Shown here piece after piece: positions 7,740 through 17,198 of a stretch of 36,934 bases of DNA (position 1 is its first letter; each line of letters starts with the position of its first letter). Both the position numbers and the translations under genes were made by a program. The DNA is from CAZOWL01 sp964583605 (GTDB lineage: Bacteria; Pseudomonadota; Gammaproteobacteria; Chromatiales; Chromatiaceae). The notes under the pieces are model-generated. The model ran no database searches. It saw only the letters and a list, made by a program, of their open reading frames with translations, and was not told the origin of the DNA. The stretch lies in NCBI GenBank assembly GCA_964583605.1, contig CAZOWL010000040.1:1-36934 (forward strand), in the 5' to 3' direction.

Positions 7740-8297
7740 ATGATCAACGATATCAAGAAAGACGCGGCAGACCGCATGGGCAAGAGCGTCGAGGCGCTGC
7801 GTCATGAGCTGGCCAAGATCCGCACGGGGCGCGCCCATCCGGCCCTTTTGGATCACATCATGGTGTCCTACTACGGCTCGGAGGTTCCGATTAAGCAGGT
7901 TGCCAATGTCACGGCGGAGGACGCGCGCACCCTCGCCGTGACGCCCTGGGAGCGGAACATGGTCCAGGCCGTCGAGAAGGCGATCATGCAGTCGGATCTC
8001 GGCCTGAATCCAAACACCGCCGGGACTGTGATCCGGGTGCCCATGCCGCCGTTGACGGAGGAGCGGCGCCGCGATCTGATTCGCGTGGCTCGGCACGAGG
8101 CCGAGCAGGCGCGCGTGGCCGTGCGTAACGTTCGCCGTGATGCCAACAACGAGCTCAAGGAGCTGATCAAGGAGAAGCTGGCCTCGGAGGATGACGAGCG
8201 CCGTGGCGAGGAGGCGATACAGAAGCTGACGGACCAATACGTCAAGGATATCGATGGCGTCTTGGCGGAGAAGGAGGCGGATCTCCTATCGATCTGA
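7740..8297 (+). CDS. frr: Ribosome recycling factor
   Basis: RRF, with EF-G, splits post-termination ribosomes. The 185-residue length is exactly typical. It opens MINDIKKDAADRMGKSVEALRHELAKIRTGRAHPALLD, split here as the conserved three-helix bundle start and the RTGRA motif, and ends in the conserved VDGVLAEKEADLLSI-like tail. The middle has NRDANNELKEL-type RRF sequence (VRRDANNELKELIKEKL). The start is ATG 7740, three bases after pyrH. Confidence 0.98.
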   Translation: MINDIKKDAADRMGKSVEALRHELAKIRTGRAHPALLDHIMVSYYGSEVPIKQVANVTAEDARTLAVTPWERNMVQAVEKAIMQSDLGLNPNTAGTVIRVPMPPLTEERRRDLIRVARHEAEQARVAVRNVRRDANNELKELIKEKLASEDDERRGEEAIQKLTDQYVKDIDGVLAEKEADLLSI

Positions 8298-9108
8298 GTT
8301 GAGCTTGTCTGAGCAGACCCCAGCGACGGTGGTAGGGCCGCAGCCGGAAAGGAAGGCGATCGCACCGGTCAGAGCCATACCGCGGCATGTCGCCATCATC
8401 ATGGATGGCAACGGCCGATGGGCGCGGCAGCGCCGCCTGCCGCGCACGGCGGGCCATCGCGCCGGCGTCAAGAGCGTCCGCGCCGTCGTTGAGGAGAGCG
8501 TGCGCCGTGGAATCGAGGCCTTGACCTTGTTCGCCTTCAGCAGCGAGAACTGGCGGCGCCCGCAAGCCGAGGTGCAGCTGTTGATGGAGCTGTTTTTGCA
8601 CACGTTGCGTGGCGAGGTCCGGCGGTTACACGAGAACGATGTACGGTTGCGGATTGTCGGAGAGCGGCGCGCCTTTCCCGAAAAGCTGCAGCGGCGGATC
8701 GCCGAGGCGGAAGAGATTACTGCCAACAACCGCACGCTGCAGCTGCAGATCGCGGCGAATTATGGTGGCCGTTGGGACATCACGCAGGCGGCACGCCGCC
8801 TCGCGGCTGACTGCGTGGCGGGTTGCCTCGATCCTCATCGCATCGACGAGGCGGCGCTGTCCGCGCGCTTGGGGTTCGCGGATATCCCGGATCCGGATCT
8901 CTTTGTGCGGACCGGTGGTGAGAAGCGCCTCAGCAATTTTCTACTCTGGCAGGCTGCTTACGCGGAGCTATACTTCACCGACCTGCTCTGGCCGGAATTC
9001 GATGAAGAGGCCTATGTCCGGGCCCTGCACGACTTTGCGGCCCGCCAGCGGCGTTTTGGTCAGACCGGTGAGCAGATCGTCGCGATGGCCGAGCAGGTCG
9101 GGGCTTGA
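8254..9108 (+). CDS. uppS: Undecaprenyl diphosphate synthase (cis-prenyltransferase)
   Basis: UppS adds isopentenyl units to farnesyl diphosphate to make the C55 lipid carrier for peptidoglycan and O-antigen, which links it to the polysaccharide genes at the other end of the window. The signature HVAIIMDGNGRWA (catalytic D51 with this start) is followed by FAFSSENW and LFVRTGGEKRLSNFLLWQAAYAELYF. The start is uncertain. ATG 8254 overlaps frr by 44 bp but has AAGGA five bases upstream; TTG 8299 or 8305, just after the frr stop, would give a more family-like length (267-269 residues) but lacks a good ribosome-binding site. Residues 1-16 look like frr read in another frame. Confidence 0.95.
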   Translation: MASWRRRRRISYRSELSLSEQTPATVVGPQPERKAIAPVRAIPRHVAIIMDGNGRWARQRRLPRTAGHRAGVKSVRAVVEESVRRGIEALTLFAFSSENWRRPQAEVQLLMELFLHTLRGEVRRLHENDVRLRIVGERRAFPEKLQRRIAEAEEITANNRTLQLQIAANYGGRWDITQAARRLAADCVAGCLDPHRIDEAALSARLGFADIPDPDLFVRTGGEKRLSNFLLWQAAYAELYFTDLLWPEFDEEAYVRALHDFAARQRRFGQTGEQIVAMAEQVGA

Positions 9109-9117
9109 TCCTTGATC

Positions 9118-9954
9118 ATGACCGATAGCGGCCTGCGCCAGCGCGCGATGACCGCGGCGCTGTTGATCGTGTTCTCCGTGTCGGTTGTCGTGTGGCTGCC
9201 TACGCCGCTATTTGCGCTCGCGTTTTCGATGTTCGTGGTGATCGGTGCCTGGGAGTGGGCCAACCTGGTCGGGCTCACAACGACGGCCGGGCGCGTCGGC
9301 TACCAAGCCCTGCTCGCTTCTGGCATGCTGGCGATCTGGCTCATCGCGGGTGAGGCGGGGCGTGTCTGGCTGCTGATCCTCGTGGCGCTCTGGTGGTGGT
9401 CGCTGGCCATGGTGCTCTCCCGCATCCGGGTTATCGTTGCCCGGGAGGGGATTGCTTGGTGGCATCTCGCTGCCGGTATACCAGTGCTGCTTGGAGCCTG
9501 GGTTGCTTTTGTGCACCTCCACGGGCTCGATCCCCATGGGCCGATGTTGGTGCTATTCCTGCTTGTCCTGGTCGGAATCGCCGATTCTGCGGCCTACTTC
9601 AGCGGCCGGCGCTGGGGCAAGGCCAAATTGGCCCCCATCCTCAGTCCCGCGAAGACTTGGGCTGGAGTCTACGGGGCACTGATCGGTGCCCTACTATGGG
9701 GCCTTGTGCTGGCCTGGGCGGTCGGTCTGCCGGGCCCACAAGTCCTGGTTGCACTGGTGCTCTGCGGGGTGAGCGTAGCGATGTCGATCGTGGGCGATCT
9801 TTACGAAAGCCTCCTGAAGCGGCGCAGTGGTCTGAAGGATTCGGGGCGATTGCTGCCTGGTCATGGCGGCATGCTAGATCGGATTGACGGGTTCACGGCC
9901 GCGGCGCCGATCTTCGCGCTGGGGGTCATCTTCTTGGTGGGGATAGGCAGTTGA
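9118..9954 (+). CDS. cdsA: Phosphatidate cytidylyltransferase (CDP-diglyceride synthase)
   Basis: CdsA converts phosphatidic acid and CTP to CDP-diacylglycerol, precursor of all membrane phospholipids. The 278-residue protein has about eight hydrophobic segments and the C-terminal signature LKRRSGLKDSGRLLPGHGG followed by MLDRIDG. It also has the ADSAAYFSGRRWGKAKLAP stretch containing the metal-site Asp. ATG 9118 is preferred to the TTG at 9112. Its TGA overlaps the dxr TTG (TTGA), which suggests translational coupling. Confidence 0.96.
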   Translation: MTDSGLRQRAMTAALLIVFSVSVVVWLPTPLFALAFSMFVVIGAWEWANLVGLTTTAGRVGYQALLASGMLAIWLIAGEAGRVWLLILVALWWWSLAMVLSRIRVIVAREGIAWWHLAAGIPVLLGAWVAFVHLHGLDPHGPMLVLFLLVLVGIADSAAYFSGRRWGKAKLAPILSPAKTWAGVYGALIGALLWGLVLAWAVGLPGPQVLVALVLCGVSVAMSIVGDLYESLLKRRSGLKDSGRLLPGHGGMLDRIDGFTAAAPIFALGVIFLVGIGS

Positions 9955-11138
9955 TTGGTATCACGATCCTCGGCTCGACCGGCTCGATCGGCGTGAGCAC
10001 GCTCGATGTGCTTGCACGCCATCCCCAGCGCTTCCGCGCCGTCGCCCTTACGGCGAATCGGGATGCCGAGCGGCTTGCCGAGCAATGCCGACGTTTTCGA
10101 CCTGCCTATGCGGTGATCGTCGATCCGCTTGCCGCGAAGCGGCTCCGTGAGCTGCTGGCCGACCTCCGCGACCCGCCGGAGATCCTCGTGGGAGCGGCGG
10201 CGCTCGAGCAGGTCGCGGGGCTGGCTGAGGTCGATGTGGTCATGGCCGCCATCGTCGGGGCGGCCGGCTTGGTGCCGACGCTTGCCGCCGCGCGCGCCGG
10301 CAAGCGGGTCTTGTTGGCGAACAAGGAGGCGTTGGTCGTCGCCGGCTCCTTGTTGATGCGCGCCGTCGTCGACAGTGGCGCCGAGCTGCTGCCGATCGAC
10401 AGCGAGCACAATGCGATCTTTCAGTGTCTGCCGGCGGGCTATCGCGACGGACTGGATGGGGTCGGCGTGGAGCGTATCTTGCTGACGGCCTCCGGCGGCC
10501 CATTCCGCGATGCCGATCCGCGGAGCCTCGGTGATGTGACGCCAGAGCAGGCGTGCGCCCACCCCAACTGGGCGATGGGGCGAAAGATCTCCGTCGATTC
10601 CGCCACCATGATGAACAAGGGGCTCGAGCTGATCGAGGCCTGTTGGCTCTTCGATACGATCCCTGCGCGCGTAGAGGTCGTGATTCATCCTCAGAGCATC
10701 ATCCACTCGCTGGTGCAGTACGTCGACGGCTCTGTCCTCGCCGAGCTTGGCAATCCCGACATGCGCACGCCTATCGCTCATGCCTTGGCCTGGCCGAAGC
10801 GCATGACCTCGGGGGTGGGGCCCCTCGACCTTGTCGCGGTGGGCCGGCTCGATTTCCAGCGCCCCGATCCGCAGCGCTTTCCCTGTCTTGACCTGGCCTA
10901 TCAGGCCGCAGCCGCGGGCGGCACCGCGCCGGTCGTGCTCAATGCGGCTAACGAGGTGGCTGTGGCGGCATTTCTCGATCGGCGCATCGCCTTCACCGAC
11001 ATCGCGCGGGTGGTGGAGGGGGCGCTCGCTGCGATGCCGCCGGCTGGGCTCGACGGACAAGGGATCGAGCCCCTCCTCGCGGTCGATCTTGAAGCGCGAG
11101 CTGCTGCTGAACGAATTGCCCAATCCTTGGTCGCATAA
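9951..11138 (+). CDS. dxr: 1-deoxy-D-xylulose 5-phosphate reductoisomerase
   Basis: Dxr is the second enzyme of the MEP isoprenoid pathway and converts DXP to MEP with NADPH. The 395-residue protein has the NADPH loop GSTGSIG near residues 7-13, ANKEALVVAG, the metal-site PIDSEHNAIFQ, the flexible loop with LTASGGPFRD, and NWAMGRKISVDSATMMNKGLE split across the catalytic domain. The start is TTG 9951, overlapping the cdsA stop by four bases. It lies near uppS, which uses the pathway's products, while ispG of the same pathway is on the minus strand at 19865. Confidence 0.98.
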   Translation: MIGITILGSTGSIGVSTLDVLARHPQRFRAVALTANRDAERLAEQCRRFRPAYAVIVDPLAAKRLRELLADLRDPPEILVGAAALEQVAGLAEVDVVMAAIVGAAGLVPTLAAARAGKRVLLANKEALVVAGSLLMRAVVDSGAELLPIDSEHNAIFQCLPAGYRDGLDGVGVERILLTASGGPFRDADPRSLGDVTPEQACAHPNWAMGRKISVDSATMMNKGLELIEACWLFDTIPARVEVVIHPQSIIHSLVQYVDGSVLAELGNPDMRTPIAHALAWPKRMTSGVGPLDLVAVGRLDFQRPDPQRFPCLDLAYQAAAAGGTAPVVLNAANEVAVAAFLDRRIAFTDIARVVEGALAAMPPAGLDGQGIEPLLAVDLEARAAAERIAQSLVA

Positions 11139-11143
11139 ATCCG

Positions 11144-12508
11144 ATGCCTGATCTCGCTCTCACTATTGTCGCTTTCCTCGTCGCGCTGGCGATTCTCATC
11201 GTCGTCCACGAGTTCGGTCACTTCTGGATCGCCCGTCGCGTCGGCGTGCGCGTCTTGCGCTTCTCTCTCGGTTTCGGACCGCCGCTGTTTCGTCGAACCG
11301 GCCGGCGCGACGGCACCGAGTATGTGCTCGCCGCCTTGCCGCTCGGTGGCTACGTCAAGATGCTTGACGAGCGCGAGGATGAGGTGCCGGCGGCGGAACT
11401 GCCCCGCGCCTTCAACCGGCAGGCCCTCTGGAAACGTACGGCGATCGTCGCCGCGGGACCGCTCTTCAATCTGATATTCGCGGTTGCCGTCTATTGGGCA
11501 ATGGCCGTCGCTGGCGAGCCCGGTACGCGCCCACTTGTGGGCACGGTTGCCGCCGAATCGACTGCCGCCGAGGCTGGCTTCGTCCCGGGGGATGAGATCT
11601 TGCGCGTGGGCAGTCAGGACACGCCGACTTGGGAGGCGGCGATGATGACCCTCGTGTCCGACTCCTTAGAGGGCGAAGATCTGCCTGTGCGCGTGCGCGA
11701 GTCCTCCGGAGGCGAGGTTGTGCGCTGGCTCGATGGTGAACGGCTCTCGGGCCTGACCGACTCGCCGGCGATCCTCGATAATCTCGGCCTGGCTCCCGAG
11801 AAGCCTGTCATTGCCCCTGTGGTTAGCGAGGTCTTGCCGAATGGCGTCGCTGAGCGTGTCGGCATTCAGCCAGGCGACGAATTTGTTGCAGCCGACGGCA
11901 AGCCCGTCAGCTCGTGGGACGATTGGGTCGATCTCGTGCGCGCACGACCGGATACGCCGATCGTCGCCACCGTCGAGCGCAATGGCCAACCCTTGCAGCT
12001 AACCATGACGCCCGAGGCGGTACTCGAGGGCGACGAGCGCATCGGCCGTGTTGGCGTTGTGGTGGATCTGCCCGAGGACCTGAACGAGCGCTACCAGGTC
12101 GTCGTGCGGCTCGGACCAATCGAGGCGGTCGGTGCGGCCCTCGAGAAGACAGCGGATATGTCGATCTTAATGATACGAGTCGTCGGGCGTATGCTCACTG
12201 GTCAGGCCTCGGTCGAGAATTTGAGCGGTCCGATCACGATCGCCGAGACCGCCGGCAAGACAGCAAGCTATGGCCTCGGGTCCTTTATGAAGTTCCTCGC
12301 CGTCGTCAGCATCAGTCTGGCGATCCTCAACCTGCTCCCGATCCCGATGCTCGACGGGGGGCATCTCCTGTACTTTTTCATTGAGTGGATCAAGGGCTGC
12401 CCGCTGTCCGATGAGGCGCAGATGCGAGGACAGCAGCTCGGCATCGTCGTGCTGGCCATGTTGATGACCTTCGCCTTCTATATCGATCTCTCCCGATTGC
12501 TGGGCTAG
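11144..12508 (+). CDS. rseP: Site-2 intramembrane zinc protease RseP
   Basis: RseP makes the second cut in the anti-sigma factor RseA and thereby releases sigma-E during envelope stress; it also clears signal peptides. The 454-residue membrane protein has the zinc motif HEFGH at residues 22-26 in the first transmembrane segment, two periplasmic PDZ-like domains in the middle, and the second active-site motif NLLPIPMLDGGHLLY in the C-terminal membrane part. ATG 11144 lies five bases after the dxr stop. Its position directly before bamA is the conserved arrangement. Confidence 0.97.
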   Translation: MPDLALTIVAFLVALAILIVVHEFGHFWIARRVGVRVLRFSLGFGPPLFRRTGRRDGTEYVLAALPLGGYVKMLDEREDEVPAAELPRAFNRQALWKRTAIVAAGPLFNLIFAVAVYWAMAVAGEPGTRPLVGTVAAESTAAEAGFVPGDEILRVGSQDTPTWEAAMMTLVSDSLEGEDLPVRVRESSGGEVVRWLDGERLSGLTDSPAILDNLGLAPEKPVIAPVVSEVLPNGVAERVGIQPGDEFVAADGKPVSSWDDWVDLVRARPDTPIVATVERNGQPLQLTMTPEAVLEGDERIGRVGVVVDLPEDLNERYQVVVRLGPIEAVGAALEKTADMSILMIRVVGRMLTGQASVENLSGPITIAETAGKTASYGLGSFMKFLAVVSISLAILNLLPIPMLDGGHLLYFFIEWIKGCPLSDEAQMRGQQLGIVVLAMLMTFAFYIDLSRLLG

Positions 12509-12524
12509 CTCGAGTTTTTTCACT

Positions 12525-12530
12525 TATACT
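12525..12530 (+). promoter_or_regulatory. Possible -10 element before bamA
   Basis: TATACT at 12525-12530 resembles a sigma-70 -10 box in the 86-bp gap between rseP and bamA. No matching -35 is obvious, and no clear sigma-E consensus is seen, although bamA is sigma-E-regulated in relatives. Position alone makes an internal promoter plausible. Confidence 0.25.
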
Positions 12531-12594
12531 ACGCGGCCATGAACGGGCTGGACGCGCCTAGCGGCCTTGTCTTGTAATCGGGTAGGTTTCGCGG

Positions 12595-14925
12595 ATGTCT
12601 GTTCCCGTAGGCCGCAAGGCTCTTCTCACACGCATCGGCTTAGTCTTGACCCTGCTGGCCCTGTGCCCTGCGGCTTTGGCGACCGAGCTCACGGTTAGCG
12701 ACATCCGTCTCGAGGGTCTGCAACGTATTGCCCCTGGAACCGTATTCAACTACCTCCCAGTCTCGGTCGGCGCGAGGATCAGCGACAGCGATACGGCCGG
12801 CATCATCCGTGCGCTTTACGGTACGGGCTTTTTCGATGATGTACGTGTAGAGCGGGACGGGAGTGTCCTCGTCATCTGGGTCAAGGAGCGCCCAGCGGTC
12901 GCCCAAATCGATATCACGGGCAATAAGGACATCAAGACCGAGGACCTCGAGAAGGGGCTCGCCGATATCGGGCTGGCGGAAGGGCGGGTGTTCAATCGCC
13001 CGCTGCTAGACCGGATCGAGCTGGAGCTCAAGCGACAATACTTTGCGCGCGGGAAATATGGGGTCGAGGTCGAGTCGACGGTCTCACCGCTGGAGCGCAA
13101 TCGTGTCGCTGTGCGTATTGAGATCTCTGAAGGTGTGACGGCGCGGATCAAGCAGATTAACATCATCGGCGCCGAGACCTTCAGAGAGAAAGAGCTGCTC
13201 AAACAGTTCAAGCTCGGCAGCCGAAAGTGGCACTCCTTCTATTCAAAGAACGATCAGTACTCCAAGCAGAAGCTCGCCGGTGACCTGGAGTCTGTTCGGT
13301 CGTTCTATCTCGATCGGGGGTATATCAAGTTCGATATCAAGTCAACGCAAGTCTCGATCAGCCCCGATAAGAAGGACATCTACATCACGATCGTCATAGA
13401 TGAAGGGGCGCTGTATCGCGTTAGCGATATTCAGCTCGCCGGTGAGCCAGCCGTTCCGACGGAGCAACTGTTCCCACTGATCCAGATGCGTCGCGGGGAC
13501 ATCTTCTCCCGCGCTGAGGCCACAGCTAGCGCTGAGCGGATCTCCAACCTATTAGGCGATGAAGGCTACGCCTTCGCGAACGTCAACACGATTCCGGAGA
13601 TCGATGAGGCCGAGCAGACCGTTTCGGTGACATTCTTCGTCGACCCAGGACGACGTGTCTATGTTCGGCGCGTGAATATGAGGGGCAATACACGCACGCG
13701 CGATGAGGTGCTTCGCCGCGAGATGCGGCAGCTTGAGCGGGCGTGGTTCTCGGCCGATCTGGCTCGGCAATCTCGCGAGAGGCTCCAGCGACTGGGTTAT
13801 TTCGAGGACGTCTCAATTGAGACGCCCGCGGTTCCTGGCTCCGCGGATCAGGTCGATGTCGAGGTCTCGGTGACCGAAAAGCCGTCCGGAAATCTCATGG
13901 CCGGTGTCGGCTATTCCCAGTCGCAGGGGATCCTCTTCAATACCAGCGTGACGCAGAACAACTTCCTGGGGACGGGAAAGCGCGTATCTTTTGCGTTCAA
14001 TACGAGCCGGGTCAATCAGATCTACCAGCTCTCCTATCTGAACCCCTACTTCACCGTCGACGGCATCAGTCGCGGTTTCAATCTCTCCTATCGCGCAATC
14101 GACTTCGACCAGCTGATCGGGGCGGATTATTCCACGGACGTAGGGAACGCCGGGATGAGCTTTGGGCTCCCGATAACGGATACCAGCCAAGCCGGACTGG
14201 GGCTGCGCTACCAATACACCAGGTTCCACGCTGGTGATGATTCAGCATTGGCTCAGGACTTCGTCGAAAACAACGGCGATACCTTCCATGATGTCATCTT
14301 CACGGCCAGCTATACGAAGGACTCGCGCGACCAAGCCGTATTCCCGAACAAAGGAACGCTCCGGACACTCGTGGCTGAGGTGGCAGTACCCGGTAGCGAT
14401 CTAGAGTACTTCCGCGTCAATTATCGCGACCGCCGCTACATTCCGCTGACGTCTCGTTTTGTCTTCTCGCTCCGCGGCGATATCGGCTACGGGGATGGAT
14501 TCGGTGAGACGGGAACCTTGCCATTCTTCGAGAACTTTTACGCCGGCGGTCCACACACAGTGAGGGGCTGGGAGGAATCGACACTGGGTCCTCGCGAGAC
14601 ATCGGGGGATTTCGACCCGATCGGCGGAAACGTCAAACTGACGGGCAGCGTGGAGCTGTTCGCGCCGCCGCCAATTGGGGGGCAATTCGAGAAGACCCTG
14701 CGGGTCGGTGCCTTTTTCGATTTTGGCAATGTCTGGGCGACAGAAGATTCCGATCTGATAGCGCCCACCGGGTTCAGCCTTAGCGATCTCCGCTATTCGA
14801 CGGGTGTTTCTGTATCCTGGATGTCACCCGTTGGGGCCTTGTCAGCGAGCCTTGCGTATCCGTTGAATTCGGAGGACGAGGACGATACTCAGGTATTCCA
14901 GTTCTCGTTCGGACAAACCTTCTAG
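12595..14925 (+). CDS. bamA: Outer membrane protein assembly factor BamA
   Basis: BamA is the core of the BAM complex that inserts beta-barrel proteins into the outer membrane. The 776-residue precursor has a signal peptide ending in LLALCPAALA, cleaved before TELTVSDIRLEG. Five POTRA domains follow (to about residue 420), then a 16-strand barrel. The barrel contains the VRGW motif of the lid loop (TVRGWEES) and ends in the C-terminal aromatic signal FQFSFGQTF. ATG 12595 gives a proper signal peptide. skp follows after 14 bp, then the lipid A genes. Confidence 0.98.
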   Translation: MSVPVGRKALLTRIGLVLTLLALCPAALATELTVSDIRLEGLQRIAPGTVFNYLPVSVGARISDSDTAGIIRALYGTGFFDDVRVERDGSVLVIWVKERPAVAQIDITGNKDIKTEDLEKGLADIGLAEGRVFNRPLLDRIELELKRQYFARGKYGVEVESTVSPLERNRVAVRIEISEGVTARIKQINIIGAETFREKELLKQFKLGSRKWHSFYSKNDQYSKQKLAGDLESVRSFYLDRGYIKFDIKSTQVSISPDKKDIYITIVIDEGALYRVSDIQLAGEPAVPTEQLFPLIQMRRGDIFSRAEATASAERISNLLGDEGYAFANVNTIPEIDEAEQTVSVTFFVDPGRRVYVRRVNMRGNTRTRDEVLRREMRQLERAWFSADLARQSRERLQRLGYFEDVSIETPAVPGSADQVDVEVSVTEKPSGNLMAGVGYSQSQGILFNTSVTQNNFLGTGKRVSFAFNTSRVNQIYQLSYLNPYFTVDGISRGFNLSYRAIDFDQLIGADYSTDVGNAGMSFGLPITDTSQAGLGLRYQYTRFHAGDDSALAQDFVENNGDTFHDVIFTASYTKDSRDQAVFPNKGTLRTLVAEVAVPGSDLEYFRVNYRDRRYIPLTSRFVFSLRGDIGYGDGFGETGTLPFFENFYAGGPHTVRGWEESTLGPRETSGDFDPIGGNVKLTGSVELFAPPPIGGQFEKTLRVGAFFDFGNVWATEDSDLIAPTGFSLSDLRYSTGVSVSWMSPVGALSASLAYPLNSEDEDDTQVFQFSFGQTF

Positions 14926-14939
14926 CATCCATTTCCTTC

Positions 14940-15455
14940 ATGCCGACACACCTCTCTCTGCTGGCGGGTCTCGTCGCGCTTTTGCTCCTCGTTCCGGTCT
15001 CGGCGGCGGATTACACGATCGCCGTGATCGACGCGAATCGTGTGGTTGAGGAATCGCCCCAATATGATGCAGCCGGGGCGGCCTTGCAGAGCGAGATCGC
15101 CGAGCGCGAGAAGGTGCTGCGCGAGCAACAGGAAGAGATTACCAAGCTGCAGGAGCAACTGGAGCGCGACGGCGCGCTGATGAGCGAAGAGGAGGTCCAG
15201 CGGCTGCAGAATGACATCCGCAGTCGCCAACGCCGCCTTAAGTACGCCCAAGTCGAGTTTCAGGAGGATTTCTCGCTGCGGCAAAACGAGCTGCGCACGA
15301 GGCTCGTGCGGCAGGTCCAGGAGGCCGTCGTGGAATTGGCCAAGGAGCAGGACATCGACCTCATCCTCAGCGAAGGTGTCGTGTACTTCAGCGAGCGCAT
15401 CGACCTTTCGGATGAAGTGATCGAGCGGCTGAAACAAAGGTTCCGCGACAAGTGA
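14940..15455 (+). CDS. skp: Periplasmic chaperone Skp/OmpH
   Basis: Skp is a trimeric periplasmic chaperone that carries unfolded outer-membrane proteins to BamA. The 171-residue precursor has a short signal peptide (MPTHLSLLAGLVALLLLVPVSA, cleaved before ADYTIAVID) and a long charged coiled-coil middle (about residues 45-125) forming the tentacles. The C-terminus returns to the body domain (DIDLILSEGVVYFSERIDLSD). Its position between bamA and lpxD is conserved. Confidence 0.95.
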   Translation: MPTHLSLLAGLVALLLLVPVSAADYTIAVIDANRVVEESPQYDAAGAALQSEIAEREKVLREQQEEITKLQEQLERDGALMSEEEVQRLQNDIRSRQRRLKYAQVEFQEDFSLRQNELRTRLVRQVQEAVVELAKEQDIDLILSEGVVYFSERIDLSDEVIERLKQRFRDK

Positions 15456-15505
15456 CCCGGTCGCTCCGCCTTGTCTACTGAATCGCCGAACCGGTTGTCG
15501 CGGAC

Positions 15506-16537
15506 TTGGAGATCTCCCTAACAGATCTGGCCGCCAAACTACAGAGCCGGCTGCGTGGTGACGGAGCAGCAAGGGTGTCGCGCGTCGCCGCGTTGCACCG
15601 GGCTGGTCCGGATGCGGTCAGCTTTCTCGGCGACCGACGGTATCGCGCTGCGCTCGGCAAGACGAGGGCCGGTGCCGTGATCGTTAGCACGGAGTGCGCG
15701 CCCGAGGCGCCTGTCCCGGTCCTGATCTCGGAGAACCCGTATTTGACCTTCGCGCGAGCGGCCGAGCTGCTGCATCCGCGTCCTCCTGTGGTCGGCGGGG
15801 TGCATCCGAGTGCCGTCGTCGCGCCGTCCGCCCGCATCGACCCGAGCGCCTGGGTCGGGCCGCTATCTGTCATCGAGGATGGCGTCGTCATCGGGCGCGG
15901 CGTCTTTATCGGGCCAAGCTGTGTTATCGGCACGGGCTGCTCTGTCGGCGCGCAGAGCCGGTTGGTGGCCCGCGTCACGCTCTGCGAAGGGACCCGAGTT
16001 GGCCGACGAGTATTATTGCACCCGGGCTGCGTCATCGGTCGAGAAGGGTTCGGTTTCGCAAAGGACGGGAACCGCTGGGTCCGGATCCCTCAGATCGGGC
16101 GCACGCAACTCGGTGACGATGTCGAGATCGGAGCCAATACGACAGTCGACCGAGGTGCCATCGATGACACCCTGATCGCTGACGGGGTCAAGATCGATAA
16201 TCTGATCCAGATCGGACACAATGTGGAGATCGGCGAGAATACGGCCATGGCCGCCTGCTCGGGGATCTCGGGCTCGACCCGTGTCGGGCGCAACTGCACG
16301 ATAGGTGGGTCTGTCGGGATGGCGGGTCACCTGCAGATCGGTGACGACGTCCATTTCACGGGGATGGCCATGGTGACGCGCTCCTTATCAGACGCTGGCG
16401 TCTACAGCAGCGGAATACCAGCGATGCCCAACGCTGAGTGGCGGCGCGTGGTAGCCAGGATCCGTCAGCTTGACGAGATGGCACGGCGGCTCAAACGGCT
16501 TGAAGACCAACTCGAGGCGGTAGGAAATCCGAAGTAG
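15506..16537 (+). CDS. lpxD: UDP-3-O-acylglucosamine N-acyltransferase
   Basis: LpxD adds the third acyl chain in lipid A synthesis, using acyl-ACP. The 343-residue protein has the N-terminal uridine-binding domain (FLGDRRYRAAL, ISENPYLTFARAAELL) and a left-handed beta-helix of hexapeptide repeats from about residue 100 to 300. The active-site region reads QIGHNVEIGENTAMAACSGISGS, in which the first His of the conserved motif is the expected catalytic base. The C-terminal helix is present. TTG 15506 is used because no ATG fits the domain start; the ribosome-binding site is weak. Confidence 0.97.
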   Translation: MEISLTDLAAKLQSRLRGDGAARVSRVAALHRAGPDAVSFLGDRRYRAALGKTRAGAVIVSTECAPEAPVPVLISENPYLTFARAAELLHPRPPVVGGVHPSAVVAPSARIDPSAWVGPLSVIEDGVVIGRGVFIGPSCVIGTGCSVGAQSRLVARVTLCEGTRVGRRVLLHPGCVIGREGFGFAKDGNRWVRIPQIGRTQLGDDVEIGANTTVDRGAIDDTLIADGVKIDNLIQIGHNVEIGENTAMAACSGISGSTRVGRNCTIGGSVGMAGHLQIGDDVHFTGMAMVTRSLSDAGVYSSGIPAMPNAEWRRVVARIRQLDEMARRLKRLEDQLEAVGNPK

Positions 16538-16751
16538 GCTGGCACTGGGGGTGGGTGTCGTGGGTGACGGAACGGCGGTTGCGGTGGCGAGACGAGGCGC
16601 CTGCGGCTCGCGCTGCGGCGCTTGAGCCTGGAATCGCTCGAGAACGGGATCCTAGGGCCGTGGATCGGTCTGGGCCAATACGATCGAACATCACTTTCAA
16701 CTTGGCCGTGCGTTTGGCTTGACCGTCCGCTCCGTTTCCCTGGAGGTAGCT

Positions 16752-17195
16752 TTGAGCACGATGGACATCCACAAGGTGCTGAGCCTGTTGCCGCACCGCT
16801 ATCCCTTTCTCCTGATCGACAAGGTGATCGATTACAAGCTCGACGAGTATCTGATCGGAATAAAGAACGTCTCCTTCAACGAGCCGTTTTTCGCTGGCCA
16901 CTTTCCAGTGCGCCCGGTCATGCCCGGCGTGCTGATCATCGAGGCCCTAGCACAGGCAACGGGTCTGCTCGCGATGGAGTCCCGCCCCCAGGATGTCGGC
17001 GAGAAAGCCCTTTATTATTTTGTAGGTATCGATAAGGCCCGCTTCAAGCGGCCGGTCGAGCCGGGCGATCAATTGTGCCTCGATGTGCGCGTGCTGAATG
17101 TCAAACGAGGGATCTGGAAATTCTCCGGCGAGGCACGTGTCGGGGATAGGCCGGCCGCTTGCGCCGAAATCATGTGTACGGCCCGGGATTTCTGA
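16752..17195 (+). CDS. fabZ: 3-hydroxyacyl-ACP dehydratase FabZ
   Basis: FabZ dehydrates 3-hydroxyacyl-ACP in fatty acid elongation and competes with LpxA/LpxD for the same substrate. The hot-dog fold protein has LLPHRYPFLLIDKV and the active-site helix GHFPVRPVMPGVLIIEA, with catalytic H50 and E64 at the usual 14-residue spacing. I chose TTG 16752 (147 residues) because GGAGG at 16742-16746 lies five bases upstream; ATG 16761 would be 14 bases away. A 214-bp gap separates it from lpxD, in which I see no gene. lpxA follows after 3 bp. Confidence 0.96.
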   Translation: MSTMDIHKVLSLLPHRYPFLLIDKVIDYKLDEYLIGIKNVSFNEPFFAGHFPVRPVMPGVLIIEALAQATGLLAMESRPQDVGEKALYYFVGIDKARFKRPVEPGDQLCLDVRVLNVKRGIWKFSGEARVGDRPAACAEIMCTARDF

Positions 17196-17198
17196 GGC

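Noticed and set aside
9861..11123. 420-codon open frame opposite dxr
   Set aside because: It has no domain signature and lies fully antisense to an intact dxr.
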